From NCBI RefSeq assembly GCF_003850565.1, contig NZ_CP027706.1, positions 4,154,001 through 4,218,000 on the forward strand: DNA of 64,000 nucleotides, read 5' to 3'. Source of the stretch: Pseudomonas sessilinigenes (GTDB lineage Bacteria; Pseudomonadota; Gammaproteobacteria; Pseudomonadales; Pseudomonadaceae). Shown one piece after another: positions 1 to 9,701 of the stretch. How positions within the stretch are numbered: the stretch's first letter is position 1; each line of letters begins with the position of its first letter. The notes under the pieces are model-generated. The model was not told where the DNA came from. It was given only the letters and a program-made list of their open reading frames with translations, and did no database searches. Position numbers and translations under genes: made by a program.

Positions 1-68
1 TTCGGGCATGGGACCTCAACAAGGGCAGCGGAAAGTTGCAAGCTCCAGGCTCGCAACTTGAGGCCGGT

Positions 69-1406
69 TTACAAGGTCAGCGTCAGGCGGCTGACCAAGG
101 CCCCGGGCAGATGCATCGAGGCCGTCTGGCGCTGGCCGTAGGTACTGGCCGAAAGCAGCAGTTCGCGCTGCTCGGTGAGTGCCTCCAGTTGCGAACCCAG
201 CAGGCTGTAGACACTGTCATCGAAGCGCATGGTGTTCACCGGTGCCTGGATCTCGCCGTTTTCCACCCAGAAGGTGGCAAAGCGGGTCATGCCGGTCAGG
301 CGTGCTGCCGGCAGGTCCGAGTAGTTCAGGTACCACAGGTTACTGATGTACAGGCCGGTGCCCAGTTGCTTGAGGATGTCCTGCTGGGCCAACTGGCCGC
401 CGGCCATGTTCAAGGCGCTGGGGTACTCGCTGCTGCCGGCGCCATTGGTGGCCAGTCCATACTCGGCGGCGCTGCGGGAGTTGATCAGGCGGGCGTCGGC
501 GTTGCCGGCGGTGATCAGCGCCAGGTCGCTGCGCGGGTAGCCCTCGTCGGAGAACGCCGGGCTGAGCGAGCCGCTGACCTGCTCGCGCAGGGACACTAAC
601 GGGCTGAGGGCGGCGTCGCCGGCATAGAGCTTCTGCAGGGCGCTGTGCTTGCTGGCGATGGACTGGGCCGAGAACCCGCCCCAGGCCAGCATGCTCATGA
701 TTTCCTCCAGGGCCGCGGGGGCCAGGTAGGCGCGGTACTGCCCGGGGGCCAGGGTGCGCAGCGGCCTGCCGAGGAACTCCAGTTGCTGGCGGGCTTGGTC
801 GAAGCGCTGGGCGAAGGCTTCGCTGCTCCAGGCATGCCCGGCATAGCTGGCCTTCACCGCTTCGCCATTGTCGTGGAACAGGCTGAAATCGAAGTTGAAA
901 CTGTTGGCCTGATGCCAGCCGAACGCCCCGCTGGAGCTGGCGAAGCCGCGGCTGATGGAACCGGCGGCATAGATGCCCACCAGGTCCAGGCCGCTGGCCG
1001 CGTGGCCGATCTCATTCACTACCTGTTCGCTGTCCGGCAGCGGGTGTTCTTGCACACTCTGGGATTGCCAGTGGGTGTGGTTGAGCATCAGGTAGGGGTC
1101 GGCCGGCAGCAACGGCAGGGTTTCGCGCAGCTGTTGCAAGCCTTCGGCCAGGCGCTGGCGATCCACCTCGGGATCGTTGCTCAGGGTGATCCCGAGGTCG
1201 GCGTGGCGCCCGTCGTCGATCAGCTTGAAGCTCAGGCTGGCCTGCTGCACCTGCCCGGCCTGGCGCACCTTGGCGTGGTTGAAGCGGATGAATTCCGAAG
1301 ATTCGGCGGCGTAGCTGAGGGTGAATTGTTCCGACTCGCGGATCTCGTCCTTGAGCCACTGCACCAGCGCCTTGAATGGCTGGGCCTGATCGGTCGTCCT
1401 GGTCAT
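69..1406 (-). CDS. TldE/PmbA-like metalloprotease-family protein (non-catalytic partner)
   Basis: This 445-residue protein belongs to the TldD/PmbA (U62) family. It is probably the partner lacking the zinc motif in a heterodimeric TldD/TldE-type peptidase. No HExxxH motif is visible; the matching stretch reads EEIMSMLAWGGFSAQS. The C-terminal half carries the family's conserved NxWYLNYS-like and TRFATFWVENGEI segments. I chose the ATG at 1406 because it has a GGAGGAG ribosome site and forms a TGATG junction with the gene upstream (one-base overlap), so the two are translationally coupled. A longer open frame to 1640 overlaps the upstream gene and was not used. The substrate cannot be told from sequence. 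The family is known from microcin/antitoxin processing and peptide degradation. Confidence 0.82.
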   Translation of the reverse strand: MTRTTDQAQPFKALVQWLKDEIRESEQFTLSYAAESSEFIRFNHAKVRQAGQVQQASLSFKLIDDGRHADLGITLSNDPEVDRQRLAEGLQQLRETLPLLPADPYLMLNHTHWQSQSVQEHPLPDSEQVVNEIGHAASGLDLVGIYAAGSISRGFASSSGAFGWHQANSFNFDFSLFHDNGEAVKASYAGHAWSSEAFAQRFDQARQQLEFLGRPLRTLAPGQYRAYLAPAALEEIMSMLAWGGFSAQSIASKHSALQKLYAGDAALSPLVSLREQVSGSLSPAFSDEGYPRSDLALITAGNADARLINSRSAAEYGLATNGAGSSEYPSALNMAGGQLAQQDILKQLGTGLYISNLWYLNYSDLPAARLTGMTRFATFWVENGEIQAPVNTMRFDDSVYSLLGSQLEALTEQRELLLSASTYGQRQTASMHLPGALVSRLTLTL

Positions 1407-2848
1407 CAGGCATCTCCTCCGAATACATCGATCTTGCTGAAGACACAGGCTGGCGAGGCGTGGCCAACCCGGATCACCTGGTTGGGTTCGCCCTTGCCGC
1501 AATTGGGCGTGCCCAGGACCTGGAAGGTGCCACGGTTGCCGACGGCGCAGAGGTTGCGCCAGAACTGCGCGGAAATGCCCCGGTAGTTGGGGTTCTTGAC
1601 CACGCCCTTGAGTTCGCCGTTCTCGATCAGTTGGCCCCATTCGCAGCCGAACTGGAACTTATTGCGCGCATCGTCGATGGACCAGGAGCGGTTGGTGGAC
1701 ATCAGGATGCCGTGTTCGATGCCGCCGATCAGTTGTTCCAGGGACTGCTCGCCCGGCTCGATGTTGAGGTTGGCCATGCGGTCGATGGGCGCGCGGTTCC
1801 AGCTGCTGGCGCGGCTGTTGGCAACGCCGTCCAGGCCGCTGCGGTACTGCGACAGGGCACCGCCCAGGGGGCGTACCAGCAACCCTTCGCGGATCAGGAA
1901 CTGCTTGCTGGCGGCGGTGCCCTCGTCGTCATGGCCATAGCTGGCCAGCTCCTCGGGAATGTCCGGGTCGAAGGTCACGTTGAGCAGCCGCGAGCCGTAT
2001 TGCAGATGGCCGAAGTCCGCCTGTTTGACGAAGCTGGTACCGGCATAGTTGCGTTCGTCGCCGAGGATGCGGTCCAGCTCCAGCGGGTGACCGATGGACT
2101 CGTGGATCTGCAGCATCATCTGGTCCGGCATCAGCAGCAGGTCCCGCTGGCCTTGGGGCGTATTGGGAGCCAGCAGCAGTTGCAGGGCCTGGTCGGCGAC
2201 CCGCGGTGCGGCACCCAGCAGGCCACAGCGGCTGATCACGTCGCCGGCGCCTTGCTGGCCGAAATTCTCTCGGCCCAGGCTGCGGGTCTGGCTGTCGCTG
2301 CCGTCGTAGGCGGTGACGTCCAGGCCCGGGTAGACGAAGCGCTGGGCCTGGCGCAGCTCGGCCCCGGCGCTGTTGAGGTAGATCTGCTCGACCTGGGTCA
2401 CGCCGATGCCCACTTGCCAGTTCACCAGGCGCTCGTCCTTGGGCACCGAGGCCGATTCGTCACCCAGCAGCTGGTAGCAGTCGCTCAGGGATGGGAAGGC
2501 GTGTTCGAGGTTGGGCGACAGGTAGTCGGCGCGATGGCTGGAGACCGGCTGCTCGCGCAGGTCCAGCAGGGAGTGGGCGGCGATCACCCGGGCCTGCCGT
2601 TCGGCGCGGTCGAGGGCCGCCTGCAAGCCGCTTTGCGACAGGTCGTTGGTGGCGGCGTAGGTTTCCACGCCACGCACCCGTACGGTCAGCATCGCGCCTT
2701 CGTCACGGCCCAGGCAGGGTGGCTCGGCAATGTTCTTGCGCACCGACAGGTACTGGTCGGACTCGCGCACATAACGCAGGGAAAAGAATTCGGCGCCCGT
2801 GCGCAAGGCAGCGAAGCGCTGCTTGAGCTGGGGGTGAAAGTCGAACAT
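1406..2848 (-). CDS. TldD-like zinc metalloprotease subunit
   Basis: This 480-residue protein is of the TldD type. The family zinc motif HExxxH is visible as HESIGH in the middle of the protein, inside the stretch MLQIHESIGHPLELDRI, followed by the GDERNYAGTSF segment typical of the family. It should supply the catalytic zinc centre of a complex with the product of the next gene, to which it is joined by a TGATG stop/start overlap. The start ATG at 2848 has a GGAGGT ribosome site (AAGGAGGTCATTC). Pairs of adjacent TldD-like and TldE-like genes occur apart from the housekeeping tldD and pmbA. The physiological substrate is unknown. Confidence 0.85.
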   Translation of the reverse strand: MFDFHPQLKQRFAALRTGAEFFSLRYVRESDQYLSVRKNIAEPPCLGRDEGAMLTVRVRGVETYAATNDLSQSGLQAALDRAERQARVIAAHSLLDLREQPVSSHRADYLSPNLEHAFPSLSDCYQLLGDESASVPKDERLVNWQVGIGVTQVEQIYLNSAGAELRQAQRFVYPGLDVTAYDGSDSQTRSLGRENFGQQGAGDVISRCGLLGAAPRVADQALQLLLAPNTPQGQRDLLLMPDQMMLQIHESIGHPLELDRILGDERNYAGTSFVKQADFGHLQYGSRLLNVTFDPDIPEELASYGHDDEGTAASKQFLIREGLLVRPLGGALSQYRSGLDGVANSRASSWNRAPIDRMANLNIEPGEQSLEQLIGGIEHGILMSTNRSWSIDDARNKFQFGCEWGQLIENGELKGVVKNPNYRGISAQFWRNLCAVGNRGTFQVLGTPNCGKGEPNQVIRVGHASPACVFSKIDVFGGDA

Positions 2849-3093
2849 GAATGACCTCCTTGTGTGAAGAGCTGGGGCTTGCAGGTCTTATCGACGGCGG
2901 GCCGGCTCCTACAGGTATAGGTCGCGCAGGGCTCGGGATAAAGTCCGTGGAGCGAAGGGGGTAAGGCGGATGAAACTTTAGCCGCAGCCTGCGACTGCGA
3001 TCAAGGACGCCGTGGAGGCAATGTCGAGGAGAGAAGAGAGGCGGGGGGAATCGTGGAAATGGCGCCGACCCTTGCGGTCGGCGCCAATGGTGC
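2849..3093. other. intergenic region between the TldD pair and betA
   Basis: No gene is seen in this 245 bp. It holds a REP-like fragment near 2893-2920 (GGGCCGGCTCCTACAGG) and, next to the betA stop, the hairpin listed separately. It would contain the promoter of the TldD/TldE pair, but I recognise no convincing -35/-10. Confidence 0.5.
3060..3086 (-). terminator. stem-loop after betA, probable end of betIBA
   Basis: A perfect 11-bp stem (TGGCGCCGACC / GGTCGGCGCCA) with a five-base loop lies eight bases beyond the betA stop. The tail on the minus strand (ATTTCC) is only weakly U-rich, so termination may be partial. Confidence 0.6.
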
Positions 3094-4797
3094 TTACTGC
3101 GCGTTCGCGGCTACGTCGCGTACCGGCTTGCCACGTACCGGAGCTTCGCCGGCCACGTAGTAGGCGGCCTTGCTGCGTGGCAGCGGCTGGCGGCCACGGA
3201 TCTTGTCGGCGATTTTCTCGGCCATCATGATCGTCGGCGCGTTGAGGTTGCCGGTGGTGATGATCGGCATGATCGAGGCATCCACCACACGCAGGCCCTG
3301 CATGCCGTGCACGCGACCCTGGCCATCGACCACGGCCATGTCGTCGGTGCCCATCTTGCACGAGCAGGATGGGTGGAACGCAGTCTCGGCGTGCTCGCGG
3401 ATGAAGGTGTCCAGCTGCTCATCGGTCTGCACTTCGATGCCCGGGCTGATCTCGCGACCGCGGTAGGCGTCCAGTGCCGGCTGCTGCATGATTTCGCGGG
3501 TCAGGCGGATGCCGTCGCGGAATTCCTGCCAGTCCTGCTCGGTGGCCATGTAGTTGAACAGGATGCTCGGGTGCTGGCGCGGGTCTTTCGACTTGGCCTG
3601 CACGCGGCCACGGCTTGGCGAACGCATGGAACCCATGTGGGCCTGGAAGCCGTGTTCCTTCACGCCGTTGGAGCCGTTGTAGTTAATCGCTACCGGCAGG
3701 AAGTGGTACTGGATGTTCGGCCATTCGAACTCTTCGCGAGTACGGATGAAACCACCGGCTTCGAACTGGTTGCTGGCGCCGATGCCGGTGCCCTTGAACA
3801 GCCACTGCGCGCCGATGGCCGGCTGGTTCCACCACAGCAGCGATGGGTACAGCGATACCGGCTGGGTGCACGCGTATTGCAGGTACAGCTCCAGGTGGTC
3901 CTGCAGGTTCTCACCGACGCCCGGCAGGTCGTGGACCACCGGGATGTCCAGGCTTTCCAGCAGGGCACGCGGGCCGACGCCGGAGCGTTGCAGCAGCTGT
4001 GGCGAGGCGATGGCGCCGGAGCTGACGATGACTTCCTTGCGCGCACGGGCTTCCACGCGTTCTTCGGTGCTGCCTTGCAGGTAGCTCACGCCTACGGCGC
4101 GCTTGCCTTCGAACAGGACCTTGTCGGTCAGGGCGTGGGTGACGATGGTCAGGGTGGAGCGCTTCTTGGACACGTCCAGGTAACCGCGGGCGGTGCTGGA
4201 GCGACGGCCTTCAGGGGTCACGGTGCGGTCCATCGGACCGAAGCCTTCCTGCTGGTAGCCGTTGAGGTCTTCGGTACGCGGGTAACCGGCCTGTACGCCG
4301 GCCTCGACCATGGCGTGGAACAGCGGGTTGTTGCCAGCCTTGGGCGTGGTCACTCGTACCGGGCCTTCGCCACCGTGGTAGTCGTTAGGGCCGATGTCGC
4401 GGGTTTCGGCCTTGCGGAAGTATGGCAGGCAGTCCAGGTACGACCAGTCTTCCAGGCCTGGCAGCTTGGCCCAGCCGTCGTAGTCCATGGCGTTGCCGCG
4501 GATGTAGCACATGCCGTTGATCAGCGAGGAGCCGCCCAGGCCCTTGCCACGGCCACATTCCATGCGGCGGCCGTCCATGTGCGGCTCTGGATCGGTCTCA
4601 TAGGCCCAGTTGTAGCGACGGCCTTGCAGGGGGAACGCCAGTGCCGCAGGCATCTGGGTACGGAAATCGAAACGGTAGTCCGGGCCGCCGGCTTCCAGCA
4701 GCAGGACGGTGACGCCTTCGTCTTCGGTCAGACGGGTCGCCAGGGTGTTACCGGCAGAGCCGGCACCAACGATGATGTAGTCGTATTCTTGGGCCAT
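3094..4797 (-). CDS. betA: choline dehydrogenase BetA
   Basis: BetA is a 567-residue GMC-family flavoprotein that oxidises choline to betaine aldehyde at the membrane and can also oxidise the aldehyde. The N-terminal FAD motif GAGSAG lies at residues 11-16, followed by the GMC signature around [15 protein letters not shown]. The catalytic His is in [11 protein letters not shown] and the C-terminal [16 protein letters not shown] block carries the conserved Asn. The start at 4797 is preceded by GGAGGC, and the longer in-frame extension to 4821 lacks a better ribosome site. It is the last gene of betI-betB-betA, 143 bp after betB. Expression is expected to be repressed by BetI and relieved by choline. 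Confidence 0.96.
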   Translation of the reverse strand: MAQEYDYIIVGAGSAGNTLATRLTEDEGVTVLLLEAGGPDYRFDFRTQMPAALAFPLQGRRYNWAYETDPEPHMDGRRMECGRGKGLGGSSLINGMCYIRGNAMDYDGWAKLPGLEDWSYLDCLPYFRKAETRDIGPNDYHGGEGPVRVTTPKAGNNPLFHAMVEAGVQAGYPRTEDLNGYQQEGFGPMDRTVTPEGRRSSTARGYLDVSKKRSTLTIVTHALTDKVLFEGKRAVGVSYLQGSTEERVEARARKEVIVSSGAIASPQLLQRSGVGPRALLESLDIPVVHDLPGVGENLQDHLELYLQYACTQPVSLYPSLLWWNQPAIGAQWLFKGTGIGASNQFEAGGFIRTREEFEWPNIQYHFLPVAINYNGSNGVKEHGFQAHMGSMRSPSRGRVQAKSKDPRQHPSILFNYMATEQDWQEFRDGIRLTREIMQQPALDAYRGREISPGIEVQTDEQLDTFIREHAETAFHPSCSCKMGTDDMAVVDGQGRVHGMQGLRVVDASIMPIITTGNLNAPTIMMAEKIADKIRGRQPLPRSKAAYYVAGEAPVRGKPVRDVAANAQ

Positions 4798-4805
4798 TAG
4801 AGCCT

Positions 4806-4845
4806 CCGTGGAGAGCTGCAAGCCTCAAGCTTCAAGCTGCGAGAA
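4806..4845. repeat. AAGCTGC/AAGCTTC-type intergenic repeat
   Basis: A short run of GCTGCAAGC, CTCAAGC and TTCAAGCTGC words lies in the betB-betA spacer. The same word family recurs at 30230-30412 and 58256-58410, and a small fragment near 34-62. Confidence 0.5.
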
Positions 4846-4883
4846 AAGGCAGCGAAGCGGGCTTGGCATTGAATGAGGGGCAG

Positions 4884-4916
4884 GCGGCAAGCCGGGCTAA
4901 TGCCTTGGCTTGCCGC
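4884..4916 (-). promoter_or_regulatory. intercistronic hairpin between betB and betA
   Basis: A perfect 10-bp stem (GCGGCAAGCC / GGCTTGCCGC) with a 13-base loop lies 25 bp downstream of the betB stop. It may stabilise or partly terminate the betIB transcript and set the betB/betA ratio; that role is inference. Confidence 0.5.
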
Positions 4917-4940
4917 TGATAGCTAGCTACTTGCCGCTGC

Positions 4941-6413
4941 TCAGAATACTGAGCTGTAGTCGCCCAGCTCGACCTGCACCGACTTGATGCGGGTGAAGTT
5001 GTTCAGCGAGCTGATGCCGTTCTCACGGCCCACGCCCGACTGCTTGTAGCCGCCGACTGGCATCTTGGCGTCGGATTCGCCCCAGGCGTTGATCCAGCAG
5101 ATACCGGCTTCGAGCTGGTGGATGATGCGGTGAGCGCGGTTCAGATCGCGAGTGACGATACCGGCGGCCAGGCCGAAGTCGGTGTCGTTGGCACGACGGA
5201 TCACTTCTTCTTCGGTCTCGTAGGTGAGGATGCTCATCACTGGGCCGAAGATTTCTTCACGCACGATGGTCATGTCGTCGGTGCAGTCGGTGAACACGGT
5301 CGGTGCCACGAAAGCGCCCTTGGCGAATTCGCCGTCGGTCAGGCGATCGCCGCCGCACAGTACGCGGGCACCTTCTTCCTTGCCCTTGGCGATGTAGCCC
5401 AGCACGTTCTCCATGTGGGCCAAGCTCACCAGCGGACCGAAGTTGGTGTTCTCGTTCTCTGGGTTGCCAACGCGGATGCGGGCAACGCGCTCGACGATCT
5501 TGGCTTCGAAGGCGGCCTTCAGGTGGCTCGGTACGAACACGCGAGTGCCGTTGGTGCAGACCTGGCCCGAGCTGTAGAAGTTGGCCATCATCGCGGTGTC
5601 GGCGGCGCGATCCAGGTCGGCGTCGTCGCAGATGATCAGCGGCGACTTGCCGCCCAGTTCCATGGTCACTTCCTTGAGCGAGGAGCTCGAAGCGCTGGCC
5701 ATGACTTTCTTGCCGGTGTCGGTGCCGCCGGTGAAGGAGACTTTCTCGATGCGCGGGTGCTCGGTCAGCCAGGTGCCGACTTCACGGCCACTGCCGGTCA
5801 GGACGTTGAACACGCCAGCCGGTACGCCAGCCTCGGTGTAGATCTCGGCCAGTTTCAGGGTGGTCAGCGAAGTCACTTCGCTTGGCTTGAAGATCATCGC
5901 GTTGCCAGCGGCCAGGGCCGGGGCGGATTTCCACAGGGCGATCTGGATCGGGTAGTTCCAGGCGCCGATACCGGCGACCACGCCCAGTGGCTCGCGGCGG
6001 GTGTAGACGAAGGAAGTGTCGCGCAGTGGGATCTGCTCGCCTTCGATGGCCGGTACCAGGCCTGCGTAGTATTCCAGCACGTCGGCGCCGGTGACGATGT
6101 CGACATACTTGGTTTCGGAGTAGGCCTTGCCGGTATCCAGGGTTTCCAGGGCGGCCAGCTCGTCGTTGCGCTCACGCAGGATGTCCACGGCGCGACGCAG
6201 GATGCGCGAACGCTCCATGGCGGTCATGGCGGCCCAGATCTTCTGGCCTTTCTCGGCGCTGACCACGGCGCGTTCCACGTCTTCCTTGGTCGCACGCTGC
6301 ACTTGTGCGAGAACTTCACCGTTGGCCGGGTTGATGGCATCGAAAGTGGCGTCGCTGCCGGCATCGGTGTAGCCGCCGTCGATGTAGAGTTTTTGCAGTT
6401 CAAAACGGGCCAT
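4941..6413 (-). CDS. betB: betaine aldehyde dehydrogenase BetB
   Basis: BetB is a 490-residue NAD(P)-dependent aldehyde dehydrogenase that makes glycine betaine from betaine aldehyde. By count the nucleophile is Cys286 ([10 protein letters not shown]) and the general base is Glu252 (MELGGKSP). The nucleotide-binding [10 protein letters not shown] and the C-terminal [15 protein letters not shown] are present. The length and the Cys286 numbering match the P. aeruginosa enzyme. The start at 6413 is supported by a GAGG ribosome site five bases upstream; the 13-codon extension is rejected. It lies between betI (106 bp upstream) and betA in one operon. Confidence 0.97.
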   Translation of the reverse strand: MARFELQKLYIDGGYTDAGSDATFDAINPANGEVLAQVQRATKEDVERAVVSAEKGQKIWAAMTAMERSRILRRAVDILRERNDELAALETLDTGKAYSETKYVDIVTGADVLEYYAGLVPAIEGEQIPLRDTSFVYTRREPLGVVAGIGAWNYPIQIALWKSAPALAAGNAMIFKPSEVTSLTTLKLAEIYTEAGVPAGVFNVLTGSGREVGTWLTEHPRIEKVSFTGGTDTGKKVMASASSSSLKEVTMELGGKSPLIICDDADLDRAADTAMMANFYSSGQVCTNGTRVFVPSHLKAAFEAKIVERVARIRVGNPENENTNFGPLVSLAHMENVLGYIAKGKEEGARVLCGGDRLTDGEFAKGAFVAPTVFTDCTDDMTIVREEIFGPVMSILTYETEEEVIRRANDTDFGLAAGIVTRDLNRAHRIIHQLEAGICWINAWGESDAKMPVGGYKQSGVGRENGISSLNNFTRIKSVQVELGDYSSVF

Positions 6414-6519
6414 AGTGTCCTCGCAAGTGCATTGAGTAATGGGCTTGTCCACCGGGCGTGCCCTTGGATTCGGGCACGCTGATCAGTGGCGTGCAGAGGC
6501 CGAGCGTCTTGGTTGTGCT

Positions 6520-7113
6520 CTAGCGCTCCTGCTTAGCCAGTTGTAAATCCATGTATTCGTAAGCGATCCGTATCGCCTGGTCGGTGTCGAACGCATCACC
6601 CGACAGGGCGCCACGCAGCCACAAACCGTCGATCAAAGCCGCCAGGCCGCGGGCTGCCTTGCGCGCATGGTAGAGCGGCAGGGCGCGGCGGAACTGGCAA
6701 CACAGGTTGGAATACAAGCGGTGGTCGTTGATCCGCTGCAACCTGTGCAAATCGGGCTGGTGCATGCTGGAAGCCCAGAAGGCCAACCAGGTTTTCATTG
6801 CCGGGCCGTTCACCTGGCTGGCATCGAAGTTGCCCTCGATGATCACTTTCAGGTGAGCGCGCGGGCTGTCGTCCGTCAGGGCCTGACGGCGTGCTCTGAC
6901 GCCTTCGTTGAGCATGCTCATGATGTAACCCATCGTCGCTGCGATCAGGCCGTTCTTGTCCCGAAAGTAGTGACTGATGATGCCGTTCGACACTCCGGCC
7001 AAACGGGCGATCAGCGCAATGCTGGCGTCCCCCATTCCGACCTGATCGACCGCTTGTAGCGTGGCTTCGATCAACTGCTGGCGGCGTATGGGTTGCATAC
7101 CGACCTTGGGCAT
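6520..7113 (-). CDS. betI: choline-responsive TetR-family repressor BetI
   Basis: BetI is a 197-residue TetR regulator. The N-terminal helix-turn-helix covers roughly residues 10-55 ([17 protein letters not shown] through [14 protein letters not shown]). The opening [15 protein letters not shown] is essentially the sequence known for P. aeruginosa BetI. In that family it represses betIBA and betT1 and is released by choline. It is the first gene of the operon. A perfect palindrome 70 bp upstream of its start is the obvious operator, placed between betI and the divergent betT. Confidence 0.96.
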   Translation of the reverse strand: MPKVGMQPIRRQQLIEATLQAVDQVGMGDASIALIARLAGVSNGIISHYFRDKNGLIAATMGYIMSMLNEGVRARRQALTDDSPRAHLKVIIEGNFDASQVNGPAMKTWLAFWASSMHQPDLHRLQRINDHRLYSNLCCQFRRALPLYHARKAARGLAALIDGLWLRGALSGDAFDTDQAIRIAYEYMDLQLAKQER

Positions 7114-7183
7114 CTGATACCTCTCCTTAGGCCCGCCGGCAGACGCATGACGGCTGTCGGCTTGCGGGCCAGTCTATTTTGTT

Positions 7184-7203
7184 TTGATTGAACGTTCAAT
7201 CAA
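7184..7203. promoter_or_regulatory. probable BetI operator
   Basis: A perfect 20-bp palindrome, TTGATTGAAC followed by its reverse complement GTTCAATCAA, lies between the divergent betI and betT genes, 70 bp from the betI start and 335 bp from the betT start. A TetR dimer binding such a site would explain autoregulation. The assignment to BetI rests on position and symmetry. Confidence 0.85.
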
Positions 7204-7450
7204 CAAAGAATAAGATCTGCGACAAATCGTCGCTGCCTACGGATTCGTCCCGCATGTAGACGGCGGAAAACGACCTCCGAAAAAGACCGCACCCCAGGGA
7301 TGGCATGGCGTGAACCGGTAAGGACGGACGTGTTGAATGGGCAAGACGCTTCAGGCCTGACGCCGAACCATGGGTTCGAGCCGAGGTCGGGGACGCTGGT
7401 TCGCAACGCAGCCGCCGTGGGTCCGGGCTTTTTTCGGGGTGTCTTTATAT

Positions 7451-7490
7451 CACCCGACGATCGGCTGCCAACTAACCGATTGGTCGGGTG
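7451..7490 (+). promoter_or_regulatory. leader hairpin upstream of betT
   Basis: An inverted repeat with arms of 14-15 bp (CACCCGACGATCGG and CCGATTGGTCGGGTG, one offset) and an 11-base spacer ends 48 bp before the betT ATG. It would fold strongly in a betT leader RNA, or could be a DNA site. The rest of 7204-7538 shows no gene; it has a T6 run near 7431. Confidence 0.55.
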
Positions 7491-7538
7491 CCGTGTTGCC
7501 TTGTGTCCTTCTCTCGCACTGCCTGGAGCATCTGTGCA

Positions 7539-9536
7539 ATGAGTTCTGCCTCTCTTATAAAGACCCCGCCGGAAAAGGTGCGGGTCAACGGTTGGGTGTT
7601 CTACACCTCGACCGCGCTGATCCTGTTGTTGACTGCGATCCTGATCATCGCCCCGCAAGAGGCCGGCAAAATGCTGGACGTTGCCCAGGCCTGGTTGTCC
7701 CGCAGTTTCGGCTGGTACTACATGCTGGTGATCGCCGCCTACCTGGTGTTCGTGGTGGGCCTGGCGTTCTCTTCCTACGGCAAGCTCAAGCTGGGGACCA
7801 AGCAAGACACCCCGGACTTCAGCTATGGCGCCTGGGCCGGGATGCTGTTCTCGTCCGGCATCGGCATCTCGCTGCTGTACTTCGGTGCGTCCGAGCCCCT
7901 GGACCACTACTTCAATCCGCCCGAAGGCGTGCCAGCCAGCAACCAGGCCGCGCGCCAGGCGCTGCAACTGACGTTCCTGCACTGGGGCCTGCACGGTTGG
8001 GCGATCTATGCCCTGGTGGGCCTGGCGGTGGCGTACTTCGCCTACCGGCATAACCAGCCATTGGCACTGCGCTCGGCGCTGTACCCATTGGTGGGCGAGC
8101 GCTGGGTCAAGGGCGCGGCCGGCCACGCGGTGGACGGTTTCGGCATGTTCGTGACCCTGCTGGGCCTGGTGACCAACCTGGGCATCGGCTCGATGCAGGT
8201 ATCGTCCGGCCTGGAAAACCTGTTTGGCATGGAACACAGCAACACCAACCTGCTGATCGTGATCATCGTCATGAGCACGGTGGCCACCATCGCCGCGGTG
8301 TCCGGGGTGGAGAACGGCATTCGCCGCCTGTCCAACCTGAACATCGTGCTGTTCAGCGGCTTGCTGATCTTCGTCCTGCTGTTCGGCCCGACCCTGCACC
8401 TGCTCAACGGCTTCGTGCAGAACATCGGCGACTACCTCAACGGCGTGGTGCTCAAGACGTTCGACCTCTATGTGTACGAAGGCGACAGCGCCAAATCCGA
8501 TCGCTGGCTGGGCCTGTGGACCCTGTTCTACTGGGCCTGGTGGATTTCCTGGGCACCTTTCGTGGGCATGTTCATCGCTCGTATTTCCCGTGGTCGTACC
8601 GTGCGCGAGCTGGTGGCTGGCGTACTGCTGATCCCGCTGGGCTTCACCCTGGCCTGGCTGTCGATCTTCGGCAACTCGGCGCTGGATCTGGTGCTCAACC
8701 AGGGCGCGGTGGAACTGGGCAAGACCGCCCTGGAACAGCCGTCCATGGCGATCTACCAATTGCTCGAGCATTACCCGGCGTCGAAGATCGTCATCGGTGT
8801 GTCGATCTTCGTGGGCTTCGTATTGTTCCTGACCCCGGCCGACTCCGGCGCGGTGATGATGGCCAACCTGTCCTGCAAGGGCGGTAACGTCGACGAAGAC
8901 GCCCCGCACTGGCTGCGGATCTTCTGGTCGGTCGTGATCACCCTGGTGACCGTCGGCCTGCTGTTCGCCGGTAACTTCCAGGCCATGCAGACCATGGTGG
9001 TGCTGGCTGGCCTGCCATTCTCGGTGGTGCTGGTGTGCTTCATGTTCGGCCTGTACAAGGCCATGGCCCAGGACACCCGGGTCGAGCAGGAACAAGCGGA
9101 ACTGGCGGCCCGTGGCCGTCGCGGTTTCAGCGAGCGCCTGACCCAACTGGACCTGCAGCCGACCCAGGCAGTGGTCCAGCGCTTCATGGACAAGCACGTG
9201 ACCCCGGCCCTGGAAGAGGCCGCGACCCAGTTGCGCAACCAGGGGCTGGACGTGCAAACCCTGCTGGGCAAGTCCAAGCGCTGCATGGGTGTGCGGATCG
9301 AGATGGAAGAGGGCAACCCTTTCGTCTATGAAGTGAGCCTGGACGGTTACCTGGCGGCGCCGAGCGAGTCGGCCGATGCACCGGAGGAGCGCGCACGCTA
9401 CTACCGCGCCGAGGTCTACCTGCACAACGGCAGCCAGGAATACGACTTGATGGGCTTCACCCAAGAGCAGATCACCCGTGACGTGCTCGATCAGTTCGAA
9501 AGCCATCGGCAGCTCCTGGGCCGGGTTTATAGCTAA
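7539..9536 (+). CDS. betT: choline transporter BetT (BCCT family)
   Basis: This is a 665-residue BCCT secondary transporter, with about twelve membrane segments from residue 16 to about 515. The family's Trp-rich TM8 block is visible (WTLFYWAWWISWAPFVGMFIARISRGRTVRELV). A C-terminal cytoplasmic tail of about 150 residues is of the long type associated with osmotic sensing in BetT. The start at 7539 fits the known N-terminus (MSSASLIKTPPEKVRVNGW), with GGAG eleven bases upstream; the 17-codon extension was not used. It is divergent from betIBA, so BetI control is expected. P. aeruginosa has several BCCT paralogues; position here argues for BetT1. Confidence 0.94.
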   Translation: MSSASLIKTPPEKVRVNGWVFYTSTALILLLTAILIIAPQEAGKMLDVAQAWLSRSFGWYYMLVIAAYLVFVVGLAFSSYGKLKLGTKQDTPDFSYGAWAGMLFSSGIGISLLYFGASEPLDHYFNPPEGVPASNQAARQALQLTFLHWGLHGWAIYALVGLAVAYFAYRHNQPLALRSALYPLVGERWVKGAAGHAVDGFGMFVTLLGLVTNLGIGSMQVSSGLENLFGMEHSNTNLLIVIIVMSTVATIAAVSGVENGIRRLSNLNIVLFSGLLIFVLLFGPTLHLLNGFVQNIGDYLNGVVLKTFDLYVYEGDSAKSDRWLGLWTLFYWAWWISWAPFVGMFIARISRGRTVRELVAGVLLIPLGFTLAWLSIFGNSALDLVLNQGAVELGKTALEQPSMAIYQLLEHYPASKIVIGVSIFVGFVLFLTPADSGAVMMANLSCKGGNVDEDAPHWLRIFWSVVITLVTVGLLFAGNFQAMQTMVVLAGLPFSVVLVCFMFGLYKAMAQDTRVEQEQAELAARGRRGFSERLTQLDLQPTQAVVQRFMDKHVTPALEEAATQLRNQGLDVQTLLGKSKRCMGVRIEMEEGNPFVYEVSLDGYLAAPSESADAPEERARYYRAEVYLHNGSQEYDLMGFTQEQITRDVLDQFESHRQLLGRVYS

Positions 9537-9654
9537 GTCCTGAAGTAGACGCGGGCCCGGGCTCACCGGGTACCGCGTCGCCCGCGAAGCGATGTGTGGC
9601 GTACCGCCACATCCGCTCCTGCAACAGGTGCAATTCGCACCTCTATTCCCGCTC

Positions 9655-9694
9655 AAACGACAACGCCGCGACCCAGGTCGCGGCGTTGTCGTTT
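9655..9694. terminator. bidirectional terminator between betT and cbcV
   Basis: A perfect 18-bp stem (arms AAACGACAACGCCGCGAC and its complement) closes a four-base loop CCAG. It stands between two convergent genes with A/T-rich stem ends on both sides, so it can serve both. The rest of 9537-9701 shows nothing else. Confidence 0.85.
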
Positions 9695-9701
9695 GTGTCC
9701 A

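Noticed and set aside
7365..7400. tRNA-like GGGTTCGAGCC word upstream of betT
   Set aside because: No acceptor, D or anticodon stems can be folded around it.
7200..9656. An 818-codon frame antisense to betT, and an 873-codon frame antisense to soxA (53457-56078)
   Set aside because: Both oppose strongly conserved genes and show only shadow-frame composition.
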